A DNA stretch of 64,000 bases from Butyricicoccus_A sp963601915 (GTDB lineage: Bacteria; Bacillota; Clostridia; Oscillospirales; Butyricicoccaceae): positions 62,001 to 126,000 of the forward strand of contig CAVCGL010000001.1 of the NCBI GenBank assembly GCA_963601915.1, written 5' to 3'. Under the pieces are notes generated by a model. That model saw only the letters and a list, made by a program, of their open reading frames with translations. It searched no databases and had not been told where the DNA came from. Positions 49,917 to 59,272 of the stretch are shown one piece after another (the stretch's first letter is position 1; each line of letters begins with the position of its first letter). The position numbers and the translations under genes were made by a program.

Positions 49917-50849
49917 ATGGCATTTTCTGCAAAGGATGTAAAGGCACTGCGCGAGCAGACCAATGTTGGTATGATGGATTGTAAGAAGGCACTGACCGAA
50001 GCTGACGGTGACTTCGACAAGGCAATTGAGATCCTGCGTGAGAAGGGTCTGGCTAAGGCTGCTAAGAAGGCTAGCCGCGTTGCTGCTGAGGGTATCGTAA
50101 GCATCGAGATCTGCGACAAGTGCGGCGCTGCTGCAATCGTAGAGGTTAACTCTGAGACCGACTTCGTTGCAAAGAACGCTGACTTCCAGAAGTTTGCTTC
50201 TGACGTTGCTAAGGTTGTTATCGCTGAGAATCCGGCTGATCTGGAAGCTCTGAAGGCTGCTAAGATGGGCGACGTAACCGTAGAGGGCGCTCTGCAGGAG
50301 AAGGTTCTGACCATCGGTGAGAATCTGCAGATCCGTCGCTTCGAGCGTTACGACGAGAACACTGTAAACGTTGGTTACACCCATATGGGCGGCGTTATCG
50401 GCGTTCTGGTTGGTCTGGAAGTTTCCGACAACCTGAAGGGCAACCCGGCAGTTATCGAGCTGGGCAAGGACATCGGCATGCAGGCTGCTGCTATGCGTCC
50501 GCTGTTCATGGACAAGTCCGATGTTGACCAGGCTACTCTGGACAAGGAGAAGGAAATCCTGCTCATCCAGGCTACCGAGGAGAACAAGACCGCTGCTAAG
50601 CCGAAGCCGCAGCAGATCATCGAGAAGATGGTTATGGGCCGTATCGGCAAGTACTACGAGGAGAACTGCCTCCTGCAGCAGGCTTTCGTAAAGGAGAACA
50701 AGGTTTCCGTAGAGAAGCACATCGCTGCTGTTGCTAAGGAACTGGGCGGCTCCATCAAGCTGGTTAAGTACACTCGCTACGAGAAGGGCGAGGGCATCGA
50801 GAAGAAGCAGGACGACTTCGCAGCAGAAGTTGCTTCCATGGCTAAGTAA
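49917..50849 (+). CDS. tsf: Translation elongation factor Ts
   Basis: The nucleotide-exchange factor for EF-Tu. 310 residues: the N-terminal UBA-like domain (KDVKALREQTNVGMMDCKKAL), the conserved TDFVAKNADF loop that contacts EF-Tu, and a C-terminal core. VFGR-type endings are replaced by a lysine-rich tail (IEKKQDDFAAEVASMAK). The length is at the upper end of the bacterial range. AGGAGG lies 8 bases before the ATG. Codon bias is extreme, as in rpsB. Confidence 0.97.
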   Translation: MAFSAKDVKALREQTNVGMMDCKKALTEADGDFDKAIEILREKGLAKAAKKASRVAAEGIVSIEICDKCGAAAIVEVNSETDFVAKNADFQKFASDVAKVVIAENPADLEALKAAKMGDVTVEGALQEKVLTIGENLQIRRFERYDENTVNVGYTHMGGVIGVLVGLEVSDNLKGNPAVIELGKDIGMQAAAMRPLFMDKSDVDQATLDKEKEILLIQATEENKTAAKPKPQQIIEKMVMGRIGKYYEENCLLQQAFVKENKVSVEKHIAAVAKELGGSIKLVKYTRYEKGEGIEKKQDDFAAEVASMAK

Positions 50850-50870
50850 TCTCAATACAGCGTCATTTTT

Positions 50871-50895
50871 CAGCCCCTGCTTTGGGCAGGGGCTG
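50871..50895 (+). terminator. tsf terminator
   Basis: The stem CAGCCCCTGC / GCAGGGGCTG has a short loop and is followed by TCTTTC. Confidence 0.8.
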
Positions 50896-50971
50896 TCTTT
50901 CAACGAAAACAATTCACTCAGTTGCGGTTTAATCTACTAAAGTATACACTGGGCGAGAGAGGAGAACGACA

Positions 50972-51946
50972 ATGGCACCACAGAAAGGCAATTTGATGAC
51001 CTTCCGCGAAGATGTCCGCGTGCTGGACTGCACCATTCGTGATGGAGGACTGTGTAACGATTTCCGCTTTACCGATGATTTTGTTCGCGATTTGTACCAG
51101 ACCAATCTGGCAACTGGTACGGACTATATGGAGTTCGGTTATAAGGCTTCCGTTGATCTGTTTAAGCCGGAGGATTTTGGCAAGTGGAAGTTCTGCAACG
51201 ATGAGGACATTTATAACATTGTTGGTGACAACGACACCAATATGAAGATCTCTGTCATGGCAGACGTCGGACGTACCGATTACAAGCGCGACATTCGTGA
51301 GAGAAGCAATAGCCCGGTAGATCTGGTGCGTGTGGCAACGTATGTCAAAACCATTCCGGCAGCGATTGATATGATCGAGCACTGTGCAAAGATGGGATAT
51401 GAGACCACCTGCAACGTCATGGCGGTAACGCAGGCGCGTCGGGAAGATTTGCTCGAAGCATTGGAACTGCTCGGCAAGTCTCCGATTCATACCGTGTACA
51501 TCGTAGACAGCTATGGCTCTCTATATCCGGAGGAAATTCGTGATATTTCGGATATGTATCTGGAAAAGATGGACAAGTACGGCAAACAGGTTGGTATTCA
51601 TGCACACAATAACATGCAGCTTGCGTTTGCCAATACCATTACCGCTTGTGCCAATGGCGTCAGCATGTTGGATGCAACGATGAACGGTATGGGCCGCGGT
51701 GCCGGCAACTGCATGATGGAGCAGCTCATGACATTCCTGCGCAATCCGAAATATCAGCTGCCGCCGGTTTTGCGCTTTGTTGAACAGCATATGGATAAAT
51801 TGCGCGAGGAAGGCGTCAAGTGGGGCTATGATACGCCGTACCTGCTGACCGGTTACATGGACATGCATCCGCGCACAGCAATTGCATTTACCAAGGATAA
51901 TCGTCATGATTATGCCAATTATTTTGCTAATTTGGGTCACGAATAA
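50972..51946 (+). CDS. DRE-TIM metallolyase-type aldolase (HMGL-like)
   Basis: 324 residues with the family's metal-binding start VRVLDCTIRDGGLCNDFRF (DCTIRDGG in place of the usual DxTLRDG). NVMAVTQARREDLLEALEL, YIVDSYGSLYPEEIRDIS, the metal HxH in GIHAHNNMQLAFANT and GMGRGAGNCMMEQL follow. This is the pattern of 4-hydroxy-2-oxovalerate aldolases and related isopropylmalate/homocitrate-synthase relatives. No dehydrogenase partner follows, so a true aldolase in meta-cleavage is unlikely and the substrate is open. The gene has its own terminator; the LysR gene lies downstream. Confidence 0.82.
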   Translation: MAPQKGNLMTFREDVRVLDCTIRDGGLCNDFRFTDDFVRDLYQTNLATGTDYMEFGYKASVDLFKPEDFGKWKFCNDEDIYNIVGDNDTNMKISVMADVGRTDYKRDIRERSNSPVDLVRVATYVKTIPAAIDMIEHCAKMGYETTCNVMAVTQARREDLLEALELLGKSPIHTVYIVDSYGSLYPEEIRDISDMYLEKMDKYGKQVGIHAHNNMQLAFANTITACANGVSMLDATMNGMGRGAGNCMMEQLMTFLRNPKYQLPPVLRFVEQHMDKLREEGVKWGYDTPYLLTGYMDMHPRTAIAFTKDNRHDYANYFANLGHE

Positions 51947-51961
51947 ACAAAATATATATCT

Positions 51962-51995
51962 ACTGCCGTCAGTTTTGCCTGACGGCAGTTTTTTG
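51962..51995 (+). terminator. Aldolase gene terminator
   Basis: The stem ACTGCCGTCAG / CTGACGGCAGT is followed by TTTTTT. Confidence 0.92.
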
Positions 51996-52104
51996 TGCCA
52001 ATAAACAGAAAATTTAATAATTTTCTTCTAGCTATTGTGCAAGATGAAAATTTAAGATATAATAATGTCACTATACATCGGAAAGTAGGGAGGAGGGAAA
52101 GGCT

Positions 52105-52989
52105 GTGACATTAAGGAATTTGCGTATTTTTCTGGCGGTTGCCGATTGCGGCAGTATGAGCGAGGCTGCGAAGAAGATGCATATTGCACAGCCGTCTGTC
52201 AGTGGCACAATCAGCGAAATTGAAGAGCAGTATCAGGTGCGGCTGTTTGAAAGACTGGGCAGAAGGTTATATATTACACCGACCGGCGAGCAGCTGTGTG
52301 AATATGCACGGCATATCTTGTCCACATTTGATAATATGGAGCAGCGTCTGCACAATGCAGACAACACGGATATGCTTCGCATTGGCGCAACGGTAACCGT
52401 AGGAACTTGTATTTTAGGGGATGTACTCAATCAGTATATCGGGGAGACGGGAAATCCGGCTCCGCGGGTGCTCGTAGACAATACGCAGGCCATTGAGCAG
52501 CAGCTGCTCAAGAGTGAATTGGATGCAGCGATCGTCGAGGGAAAGATTTCCAGTCCGGATCTCGTCACGCAGTTTATGATGAATGATCCGTTAGCACTGG
52601 TATGTGCGGCAGATCATAATCCGTTTGGGGAGCGTCGGTGCGTCAGCATGGCGGAATTGCGGAATATTCCGTTTATTTTGCGCGAGAAAGGCAGCGGCAC
52701 CCGAGAGGTATTTGAGAGTGCAATGCCGAATATCAACGCCCAGTGGGTCTGTAACAACAGCGAGGCGATTTTGCATGGCGTGGAACAGGGATTTGGCATG
52801 ACGGTGATTTCGCGTCGATTGGCAGAGAAGCGGCTGGAAAACGGCTCACTGCTGGAACTGCACGTGACGGATATGTCGCTGGAACGAGAATTTTCCGTGG
52901 TTTGGCACAAAAACAAATATAAGAGCACCAGCTTGCAGCAGTTTATTGATACCAGCATTCAATATGGATTGCAGCTGGAGCATAGCTAA
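52105..52989 (+). CDS. LysR-family transcriptional regulator
   Basis: 294 residues. The N-terminal winged helix-turn-helix is MTLRNLRIFLAVADCGSMSEAAKKMHIAQPSVSGTISEIE. The periplasmic-binding-protein-like effector domain has MLRIGATVTVGTCILGDVL, ELDAAIVEGKISSPDL, REKGSGTREVFESA and GFGMTVISRRLAEK. It starts with GTG after GGAGGAGGG. The effector is unknown. The best candidate target would be adjacent, but the neighbours (aldolase upstream on the same strand, PPK2 convergent) give no clear partner. REKGSGTR is common in CysB/YeiE-like members. Confidence 0.92.
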   Translation: MTLRNLRIFLAVADCGSMSEAAKKMHIAQPSVSGTISEIEEQYQVRLFERLGRRLYITPTGEQLCEYARHILSTFDNMEQRLHNADNTDMLRIGATVTVGTCILGDVLNQYIGETGNPAPRVLVDNTQAIEQQLLKSELDAAIVEGKISSPDLVTQFMMNDPLALVCAADHNPFGERRCVSMAELRNIPFILREKGSGTREVFESAMPNINAQWVCNNSEAILHGVEQGFGMTVISRRLAEKRLENGSLLELHVTDMSLEREFSVVWHKNKYKSTSLQQFIDTSIQYGLQLEHS

Positions 52990-53028
52990 AAACAGTCTCC
53001 TTCCCGTGCGGGAAGGAGACTGTTTCTT
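52990..53028. terminator. Bidirectional terminator of LysR and PPK2 genes
   Basis: The stem AACAGTCTCCTTCCC / GGGAAGGAGACTGTT has a four-base loop and A/T flanks. Confidence 0.93.
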
Positions 53029-53034
53029 GTCAGA

Positions 53035-54513
53035 TTAAATTCTTGCTTCAATGGCATCATTGAGCGTTTGAATCGCTTTGATGCGTCCAAATTTCTTGTC
53101 CTGCGATTCGACAATCGTCCACGGTGCATATTCCGTAGAGGTCAGACGAATCATATCGTTGACGGCGATTTCATATTGATCCCATTTTTCACGGTTGCGC
53201 CAGTCCTCGTCGGTAATTTTCCACTGCTTTTCCGGCGTGTTTTGCCGTTCGGTAAATCGGCGCAGCTGCTCGTCCGAATCAATGTGCAGCCAGAACTTGA
53301 TGAGGATCGCGCCCCACTTTTGCAGCTCGTATTCAAATTCGTTGATTTCCTGATACGCGCGCTTCCACTCTTCTTCGGTACAGAAGCCCTCCAAGCGCTC
53401 TACCATGACACGGCCGTACCACGTGCGGTCAAATACCGTGATGTGTCCATCTTCCGGCAGATGCTGCCAGAATCGCCAGAGATGATTGTGCGCCTTTTCT
53501 GTCGGTGTCGGAGAGGCGATGGGGACAACTTCGTATCCTCGCGGGTCAAGTGCTGCGGTCAGGCGTTTGATATTGCCGCCTTTTCCGGCAGCATCCCAGC
53601 CTTCATAGGCAATGACAATCGGGATGCGCTTGCGATACACGATGTTGTGCAGCTTGGCGAGCTTTTTTTGCTCCTTGCGCAGCATCGAACGATAGGCATC
53701 TTCATCAATCGAACGATACAATGGAACATCTTCGAGCAGAGGCTTTTTGACGAGATGGAACGTGTGCATCTGGGCATGATATTCCGAGGGAATAATCACC
53801 TTTTTCTCGTCCAGCGCGCAGCGAATAGACTGAACAATGATTTGATAGATTTCATTCATGGCACTGCGCCGCTCCTGCGCACTGATGACATGCCAAGGGG
53901 CAAATACGGTATTGGTCTTTTCTAACATCTCATCGTAAACACGATAGTATTCCTTGTAGTGCTTGTTGCGGTATTGGTCGCGTTCTGTGACACGCCAACG
54001 GGTGTTTTTGCTTCGCATGAGCTTTTCCTGCCGATGCGCTTGTTCTTTGGCAGAGATATGCAGGAAGAACTTGATAATCAGATAGCCGTCCTGTGACAGC
54101 TGCCGTTCAAATGTGTTGATGCTTTCCATGCGGCTGTAGGCTTCGTCTACGGAGAGTCCGTCTTCTAAACGGGCGCGCGAGACCTCTGGGTACCAGCTCT
54201 CGTCAAAGATTGCCATTTGCCCGCGCTCCGGCGTGCGGCGCCAATGCCGCCATAAAAATGGATAGCGCAGCTCTTCCGGTGTAGGATCCTTGGTGTTGTA
54301 GACCTTGAAAAAGCGAGGATCCAAGGTTTGAATCATGCTGGCAATCATGCTTCCTTTGCCGGAAGAATCCCAACCTTCAAATAGAACAATGACAGGCAGC
54401 TTGCTTTCTTTCATGCGGTGCTGAAGCTGCGCCAGCTCGCCGCGCACCTCTCGCGTTTCCAAACGGTATTCCACATCCGTCATGTGTCTGTTGAAATCAA
54501 TGTGATTCAGCAT
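53035..54513 (-). CDS. pap: Two-domain PPK2 kinase (polyphosphate:AMP phosphotransferase type)
   Basis: 492 residues made of two fused PPK2 domains. Domain 1 (about residues 10-240) has Walker A in FEGWDSSGKGSMI and Walker B-like FDESWYPE. Domain 2 (about 270-492) has AYEGWDAAGKGGNIKRL and VFDRTWYGRVMVERLEG. Two-domain PPK2 proteins (class II) phosphorylate AMP to ADP with polyphosphate, feeding energy charge. Domain 1 has DESWY where active enzymes usually have DRSWY, so it may be structural, as in known class II proteins. Monocistronic; the 226 bases upstream to perR hold a second promoter region and no gene. Confidence 0.9.
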   Translation of the reverse strand: MLNHIDFNRHMTDVEYRLETREVRGELAQLQHRMKESKLPVIVLFEGWDSSGKGSMIASMIQTLDPRFFKVYNTKDPTPEELRYPFLWRHWRRTPERGQMAIFDESWYPEVSRARLEDGLSVDEAYSRMESINTFERQLSQDGYLIIKFFLHISAKEQAHRQEKLMRSKNTRWRVTERDQYRNKHYKEYYRVYDEMLEKTNTVFAPWHVISAQERRSAMNEIYQIIVQSIRCALDEKKVIIPSEYHAQMHTFHLVKKPLLEDVPLYRSIDEDAYRSMLRKEQKKLAKLHNIVYRKRIPIVIAYEGWDAAGKGGNIKRLTAALDPRGYEVVPIASPTPTEKAHNHLWRFWQHLPEDGHITVFDRTWYGRVMVERLEGFCTEEEWKRAYQEINEFEYELQKWGAILIKFWLHIDSDEQLRRFTERQNTPEKQWKITDEDWRNREKWDQYEIAVNDMIRLTSTEYAPWTIVESQDKKFGRIKAIQTLNDAIEARI

Positions 54514-54739
54514 GAAATCCCTCCTTTGTGCTTGCGTGTAACAAATAGAATGATTCTTATTATAGCATAGTTTGCAAAGAAATGCATCTGCTATTCATAA
54601 AGCGCCAAGAAGAGGAGAAAAAGAAAAAGTTACCTGCAAAAAACAGGGGGAAATACTTGACAGGCAGTGTTGAAGTTTGGTACTATATAAATATAAAAAT
54701 GATTCCTGTTTTTAATGTCGTCGAAGGAGGTGTTGCCTG

Positions 54740-55147
54740 ATGAAATATTCCAGACAGAGAGAGCTTGTGCGCGAGGCTGTGGAGAAATCTTCGATCCATC
54801 CGACTGCGGATGAGGTGTACCAAGAAGTGCGAAAGCGAGAGCCGACAATTAGTTTAGCAACGGTTTACCGCAATCTCAACCAGCTTTCTGAAAATCACCT
54901 GATTCGACGTGTTGTCGTTCCGGGAGATTCGGATCATTTCGATCATACGTTAAAAGAGCATGAGCATATGATTTGCACCCAATGCGGATGTGTGGTGGAT
55001 ATTTGGCCGAAATCATCGCTTTGGGAGTACTTTTCCGGTATGGAAGAAGCACAAATCACAGGATATGACTTGACCTTGTATGGAATCTGCAAAGATTGTG
55101 CACAGAAACAGTCTGATGCAGCGGAGAAACTGACACAGCAAGAGTAA
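54740..55147 (+). CDS. perR: Fur/PerR-family metal-dependent repressor
   Basis: 135 residues. The N-terminal winged helix (MKYSRQRELVREAVEKSSIHPTADEVYQEVRKREPTISLATVYRNLNQL, seen in pieces) is followed by a metal-sensing domain. Its structural Zn cysteines lie in CTQCGC and CKDCAQK, and the His/Asp-rich FDHTLKEHEHM is likely the regulatory site. Features favour PerR (peroxide sensing) over Fur, but this is not certain. AAGGAGG lies upstream. A TTGACA (54656-54661) with TACTAT 18 bases later is a plausible promoter. Confidence 0.85.
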   Translation: MKYSRQRELVREAVEKSSIHPTADEVYQEVRKREPTISLATVYRNLNQLSENHLIRRVVVPGDSDHFDHTLKEHEHMICTQCGCVVDIWPKSSLWEYFSGMEEAQITGYDLTLYGICKDCAQKQSDAAEKLTQQE

Positions 55148-55149
55148 AT

Positions 55150-55181
55150 AAAAGACAGGTGTGTTCCACCTGTCTTTTTTC
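55150..55181 (+). terminator. perR terminator
   Basis: The stem AAAGACAGGTG / CACCTGTCTTT is followed by TTTT. Confidence 0.92.
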
Positions 55182-55327
55182 GTATAGCAAAGAATTGTCA
55201 AACCTATGTAAAATACATTGCGATATAAAAATAAATTTGGTATAATAAACATATTACCAGTGGCCAATAGAGAGAAGAATGGCGGGCTGAGTAAAAAAGA
55301 ATGGGACTTGTAGAAGGAGGAAACAGC

Positions 55328-56488
55328 ATGAAACGAATTGGTATGCTGACGAGCGGCGGCGATTGTCAAGGTCTGAACTCGACCCTGCGCGGCGTTGCAA
55401 AAGCTTTGTATGAGGAATACGGCAAGGAAGTAGAAATCTACGGCTTTAAGGATGGATACAAGGGACTCATTCAGGGAGAATACCGCCTGATGTCTCCGGG
55501 CGATTTTTCCGGTATTTTGACGATTGGCGGCACCATTCTCGGCACATCGCGTCAGCCGTTTAAGAATATGCGGGATAAAGATGAAAATGGCGTCGATAAA
55601 GTCACCAAGATGATAAAGACCTATCAGGATATGCAGCTGGATTGCTTGGTTATCCTTGGCGGCAACGGCACGACAAAGACTGCCAATTTGCTGCGCGAAG
55701 AGGGCTTGAATATTATTTCTCTGCCGAAAACCATTGACAACGATCTGTGGGGCACAGAGGTTACGTTTGGCTATCAGACTGCCATGGACATCGCAACGGA
55801 TGTACTGGATAAGGTGCATTCGACCGCGACATCGCACAGCCGTGTGTTCCTCGTAGAGATTATGGGACACGGTGCCGGCTGGCTGACCTTGAGCGCAGGC
55901 ATTGCAGGCGGCGCGGATATTATTCTGATTCCGGAAATTCCGTATGATTTGGACGCCGTTGTCAACAAGCTGGAAGAGCGCCGGAAGAATGGCCATGCGT
56001 TCAGTATCGTTGCTGTGGCAGAAGGCGCAGTTACCAAGGAAGAAGCCAAGATGTCCAAAAAGGAATTCAAGGCAGAGCGTGCGAAAATGACGGATCCGTC
56101 CATCAGCTTCAAGCTGGCTCGTGAGCTGGGCGAGAGATGCGGACAGGAGATTCGCGTGGTGAACCCGGGACATATTCAGCGCGGCGGCGGTCCGGATGCA
56201 TATGACCGCATTTTGACGACTCGTCTGGGCACTGGCGCTGCACGCCTGATTAAGCACAAACAGTATGGCAATATGGTAGCGATCCGCAACAATGAAATTG
56301 TTGCCGTTCCGCTCAGCGAGGTTGCTGGAAAGCTCAAGACGGTGCCGGTAGATAACGATCTGGTACAGGCAGCACGCGATATTGGCATCAGCTTCGGCGA
56401 TGAGAGCCCGGAAAAGGAAAAGAAGAAGGATAAGAAAAAAGATAAAGAGAAAAAGGACAAAGAAAAGAAGGAAGAGAAAAAAGACTAA
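55328..56488 (+). CDS. pfkA: 6-phosphofructokinase (group III, ATP-type site) with charged C-terminal tail
   Basis: 386 residues. Phosphorylates fructose-6-phosphate in glycolysis. Blocks seen: MLTSGGDCQGLNSTLRG, LVILGGNGTTKTANLL (Gly at the position that selects ATP), LPKTIDNDLWGTE (PKTIDND, common in PPi-dependent and mixed group III enzymes) and VEIMGHGAGWLTL, with HIQRGGGPDAYDR. The Gly/Lys combination is typical of the long group III ATP-PFKs. The last 25 residues are nothing but Lys, Glu and Asp, which is unusual and encoded by a nearly pure purine run. ATG 55328 has AAGGAGG eight bases upstream. Confidence 0.93.
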   Translation: MKRIGMLTSGGDCQGLNSTLRGVAKALYEEYGKEVEIYGFKDGYKGLIQGEYRLMSPGDFSGILTIGGTILGTSRQPFKNMRDKDENGVDKVTKMIKTYQDMQLDCLVILGGNGTTKTANLLREEGLNIISLPKTIDNDLWGTEVTFGYQTAMDIATDVLDKVHSTATSHSRVFLVEIMGHGAGWLTLSAGIAGGADIILIPEIPYDLDAVVNKLEERRKNGHAFSIVAVAEGAVTKEEAKMSKKEFKAERAKMTDPSISFKLARELGERCGQEIRVVNPGHIQRGGGPDAYDRILTTRLGTGAARLIKHKQYGNMVAIRNNEIVAVPLSEVAGKLKTVPVDNDLVQAARDIGISFGDESPEKEKKKDKKKDKEKKDKEKKEEKKD

Positions 56489-56503
56489 TTTTTAGCAATA
56501 CAC

Positions 56504-56537
56504 AAGGGCTGTCCGGTACGGATAGCCCTTTGTTCTT
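56504..56537 (+). terminator. pfkA terminator
   Basis: The stem AAGGGCTGTCC / GGATAGCCCTT is followed by TGTTCTT. Confidence 0.82.
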
Positions 56538-56557
56538 GACAGAAAAGGAGAAACATA

Positions 56558-57340
56558 GTGAGAGTAGCATTGATGCAGCTTCATGTCAGCAGCGAAGAGA
56601 CGATGGCACAGCGCTGGGAACGGGCAGAACGGATGTTATCCCAGGTAATAGATCAATCGGTAGATTTGATTGTACTGCCGGAATTATGGCGTGTCGGCTT
56701 TTCCAACTTTGCGCAGTATGGGGAAGCAGCAGAGCCATTGCAGGGAGAAACACAGCTTCGCTTGGCATGGTGGGCGCGCAAATTAAATGCGCATATTGTC
56801 ACGGGCAGTTTTATAGAAAAGCAAGCGCAACGGTTGTATAACACGACGATGCTGTTGGACAACAACGGAACCTGCATGGGAAGCTATCGGAAAATCCATT
56901 TGTTTGGATATGACTCGCAGGAACAGCAGCTGCTGACAGCGGGAGATACGACCAGCGAAATACGGACACCGTACGGTGTATTCGGTTTGGCAACCTGTTA
57001 TGATCTGCGGTTTCCCGAGCAGTTTCGCCGGATGGTATCTCAGGGTACCCAAGCGTTTTTGATTTGTGCCGCCTGGCCAAAAGTACGAATTGAGGATTGG
57101 AAACTGTTTTGCCGAGCCCGCGCATTGGAAAACCAGAGCTTTTTACTCGCCTGCAATACCTGCGGGACATGGAACGGCGAGGAAGGCGGCGGACACAGCG
57201 TGATTGTCTCGCCGGAGGGCAGAATTTTGGCACAGGCAGGAGAGGCGGAAGAACTTCTATTGGCGGATATTGATTTGCAGGAAGTGGAGCATTTTCGTGC
57301 ACGATTTCCTGCATTGCATGACCGCGTTTACATGTCTTAA
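56558..57340 (+). CDS. Carbon-nitrogen hydrolase (nitrilase superfamily, omega-amidase-like)
   Basis: 260 residues with the Glu-Lys-Cys triad visible: LIVLPELWRVGF (Glu), MGSYRKIHLFGYD (Lys) and GLATCYDLRFPEQFRRM (Cys). The sequence pattern is that of the small Nit2/YafV-type amidases that hydrolyse omega-amides such as 2-oxoglutaramate or 2-oxosuccinamate. The substrate is inferred from family only. GTG start with GGAGAAAC upstream. It follows pfkA beyond a terminator, so it is probably independent. Confidence 0.88.
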   Translation: MRVALMQLHVSSEETMAQRWERAERMLSQVIDQSVDLIVLPELWRVGFSNFAQYGEAAEPLQGETQLRLAWWARKLNAHIVTGSFIEKQAQRLYNTTMLLDNNGTCMGSYRKIHLFGYDSQEQQLLTAGDTTSEIRTPYGVFGLATCYDLRFPEQFRRMVSQGTQAFLICAAWPKVRIEDWKLFCRARALENQSFLLACNTCGTWNGEEGGGHSVIVSPEGRILAQAGEAEELLLADIDLQEVEHFRARFPALHDRVYMS

Positions 57341-57498
57341 ATCTTTATGTGAAAATCGACGGGATTTTTGAGAAATTTTGGCACCGAAAACGCGGAAAGT
57401 ATACCATGTTTACACATATACCAGAAGAAAAAACGAGATAATTGTGAGAAATGCCGATTCTTTCCGTGTTTTTCGAGTAATTTAAGAGGTTTTTCATA

Positions 57499-57527
57499 TT
57501 GACATTTTCTCGCTGGTTAGATAACAT
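57499..57527 (+). promoter_or_regulatory. pckA promoter
   Basis: TTGACA (57499-57504), 17 bases, TAACAT (57522-57527). The 243-base gap before pckA shows nothing else convincing. Confidence 0.75.
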
Positions 57528-57583
57528 TAGATCAACAGGATTTATACCTAATATAAATTTTTCAGGAAAGAGGTTGAACTAAG

Positions 57584-59188
57584 ATGGCATCTATTGATTT
57601 GAGCAAATATGGCATCAGTGGCGCTACCGAAATCGTTTACAATCCTTCTTACGAACTGCTGTTTGAAGAGGAGACCAAGGAAGGTCTGTCTGGCTATGAA
57701 ATTGGCAAGCTGACCGAGCTGGACGCTGTAAACGTTATGACTGGTATTTACACCGGTCGTTCCCCGAAGGACAAGTTCATCGTAATGGATGACAACTCCA
57801 AGGACACTGTATGGTGGACTTCTGACGAGTACAAGAACGACAACCATCCGGCATCTCAGGAAGCTTGGAAGGCTGTAAAGGATCTCGCAGTAAAGGAACT
57901 GTCCAACAAGAGACTGTTTGTTGTTGATGCATTCTGCGGCGCAAACAAGGATACCCGTATGGCAATCCGTTTCATCGTAGAAGTAGCTTGGCAGGCACAC
58001 TTTGTTACCAACATGTTCATCAAGCCGACCGCTGAAGAGCTTGAGAACTTTGAGCCGGACTTCGTTGTTTACAACGCTTCCAAGGCTAAGGTTGAGAACT
58101 ACAAGGAACTGGGTCTGAACTCTGAGACCGCAGTAGTCTTCAACATCACCAGCCGTGAGCAGGTTATCATCAACACCTGGTACGGCGGCGAGATGAAGAA
58201 GGGTATGTTCTCCATGATGAACTACTACCTGCCGCTGAAGGGCATCGCTTCCATGCATTGCTCTGCAAATACCGACCTGAACGGTGAGAACACCGCAATC
58301 TTCTTCGGTCTGTCCGGTACCGGTAAGACCACCCTGTCCACCGACCCGAAGCGCCTGCTGATCGGCGACGACGAGCACGGCTGGGACGACAACGGCGTGT
58401 TCAACTTCGAGGGCGGCTGCTACGCAAAGGTTATCAACCTGGATAAGGAATCCGAGCCGGACATCTACAACGCAATCCGTCGTGACGCTCTGCTGGAGAA
58501 CGTTACTGTTGCTGAGGATGGCAAGATCGACTTCGCTGATAAGAGCGTAACCGAGAACACTCGTGTATCTTACCCGATTGACCATATCCAGAACATTGTT
58601 CGCCCGATTTCTTCTGCACCGGCAGCTAAGAACGTTATCTTCCTGTCCGCAGACGCATTCGGCGTACTGCCGCCGGTTTCTGTACTGACTCCGGAGCAGA
58701 CCCAGTACTACTTCCTGTCTGGCTTCACCGCTAAGCTGGCTGGTACCGAGCGCGGCATCACTGAGCCGACCCCGACCTTCTCTGCTTGCTTCGGTCAGGC
58801 ATTCCTGGAACTGCATCCGACCAAGTATGCAGAAGAGCTGGTTAAGAAGATGGAGAAGAGCGGCGCAAAGGCTTACCTCGTTAACACTGGCTGGAATGGT
58901 TCCGGCAAGCGTATCTCCATCAAGGATACCCGTGGCATCATTGATGCAATCCTGAACGGCGACATCAAGACTGCTCCGACCAAGACCATCCCGTACTTCA
59001 ACTTTGAAGTTCCGACCGAACTGCCGGGCGTTGATTCTGGCATTCTGGATCCGCGCGATACCTACGCTGATGCTTCCGAGTGGGATGCAAAGGCAAAGGA
59101 TCTGGCTGGCAGATTCATCAAGAACTTTGCTAAGTATGAAGGCAACGAGGCTGGCAAGGCTCTGGTTGCAGCTGGCCCGCAGCTCTAA
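57584..59188 (+). CDS. pckA: Phosphoenolpyruvate carboxykinase (ATP)
   Basis: Interconverts oxaloacetate and PEP with ATP/ADP. 534 residues, typical of the ATP form. TGIYTGRSPKDKFIV, INTWYGGEMKKGMFSMMNY, the kinase loop FFGLSGTGKTTLSTDP and GDDEHGWDDNGVFNFEGGCYAK (in two blocks) match the family. GWNGSGKRISIKDTR is the adenine region. Very strong codon bias. In a fermenting anaerobe it may act in the CO2-fixing direction, making ATP from PEP on the way to C4 acids; this is inference. AAAGAGG lies upstream. Confidence 0.97.
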   Translation: MASIDLSKYGISGATEIVYNPSYELLFEEETKEGLSGYEIGKLTELDAVNVMTGIYTGRSPKDKFIVMDDNSKDTVWWTSDEYKNDNHPASQEAWKAVKDLAVKELSNKRLFVVDAFCGANKDTRMAIRFIVEVAWQAHFVTNMFIKPTAEELENFEPDFVVYNASKAKVENYKELGLNSETAVVFNITSREQVIINTWYGGEMKKGMFSMMNYYLPLKGIASMHCSANTDLNGENTAIFFGLSGTGKTTLSTDPKRLLIGDDEHGWDDNGVFNFEGGCYAKVINLDKESEPDIYNAIRRDALLENVTVAEDGKIDFADKSVTENTRVSYPIDHIQNIVRPISSAPAAKNVIFLSADAFGVLPPVSVLTPEQTQYYFLSGFTAKLAGTERGITEPTPTFSACFGQAFLELHPTKYAEELVKKMEKSGAKAYLVNTGWNGSGKRISIKDTRGIIDAILNGDIKTAPTKTIPYFNFEVPTELPGVDSGILDPRDTYADASEWDAKAKDLAGRFIKNFAKYEGNEAGKALVAAGPQL

Positions 59189-59225
59189 TCAGCTGACGAG
59201 AAAGCTCGTACTACATAAAAAACAC

Positions 59226-59272
59226 AACAGCGAGATTGCTGATCGTTCGATCAGCGATCCCGCTGTTTTTTA
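59226..59272. terminator. Bidirectional terminator of pckA and radical SAM gene
   Basis: The outer stem AACAGCG / CGCTGTT encloses the inner stem GCTGATC / GATCAGC and is followed by a T-run. The radical SAM stop codon lies at its edge. Confidence 0.85.

Noticed and set aside
56411..56488. Frameshift as the cause of the charged tail of phosphofructokinase
   Set aside because: The tail is in frame, ends at a normal stop and is followed by a terminator. The other two frames give no better family ending.
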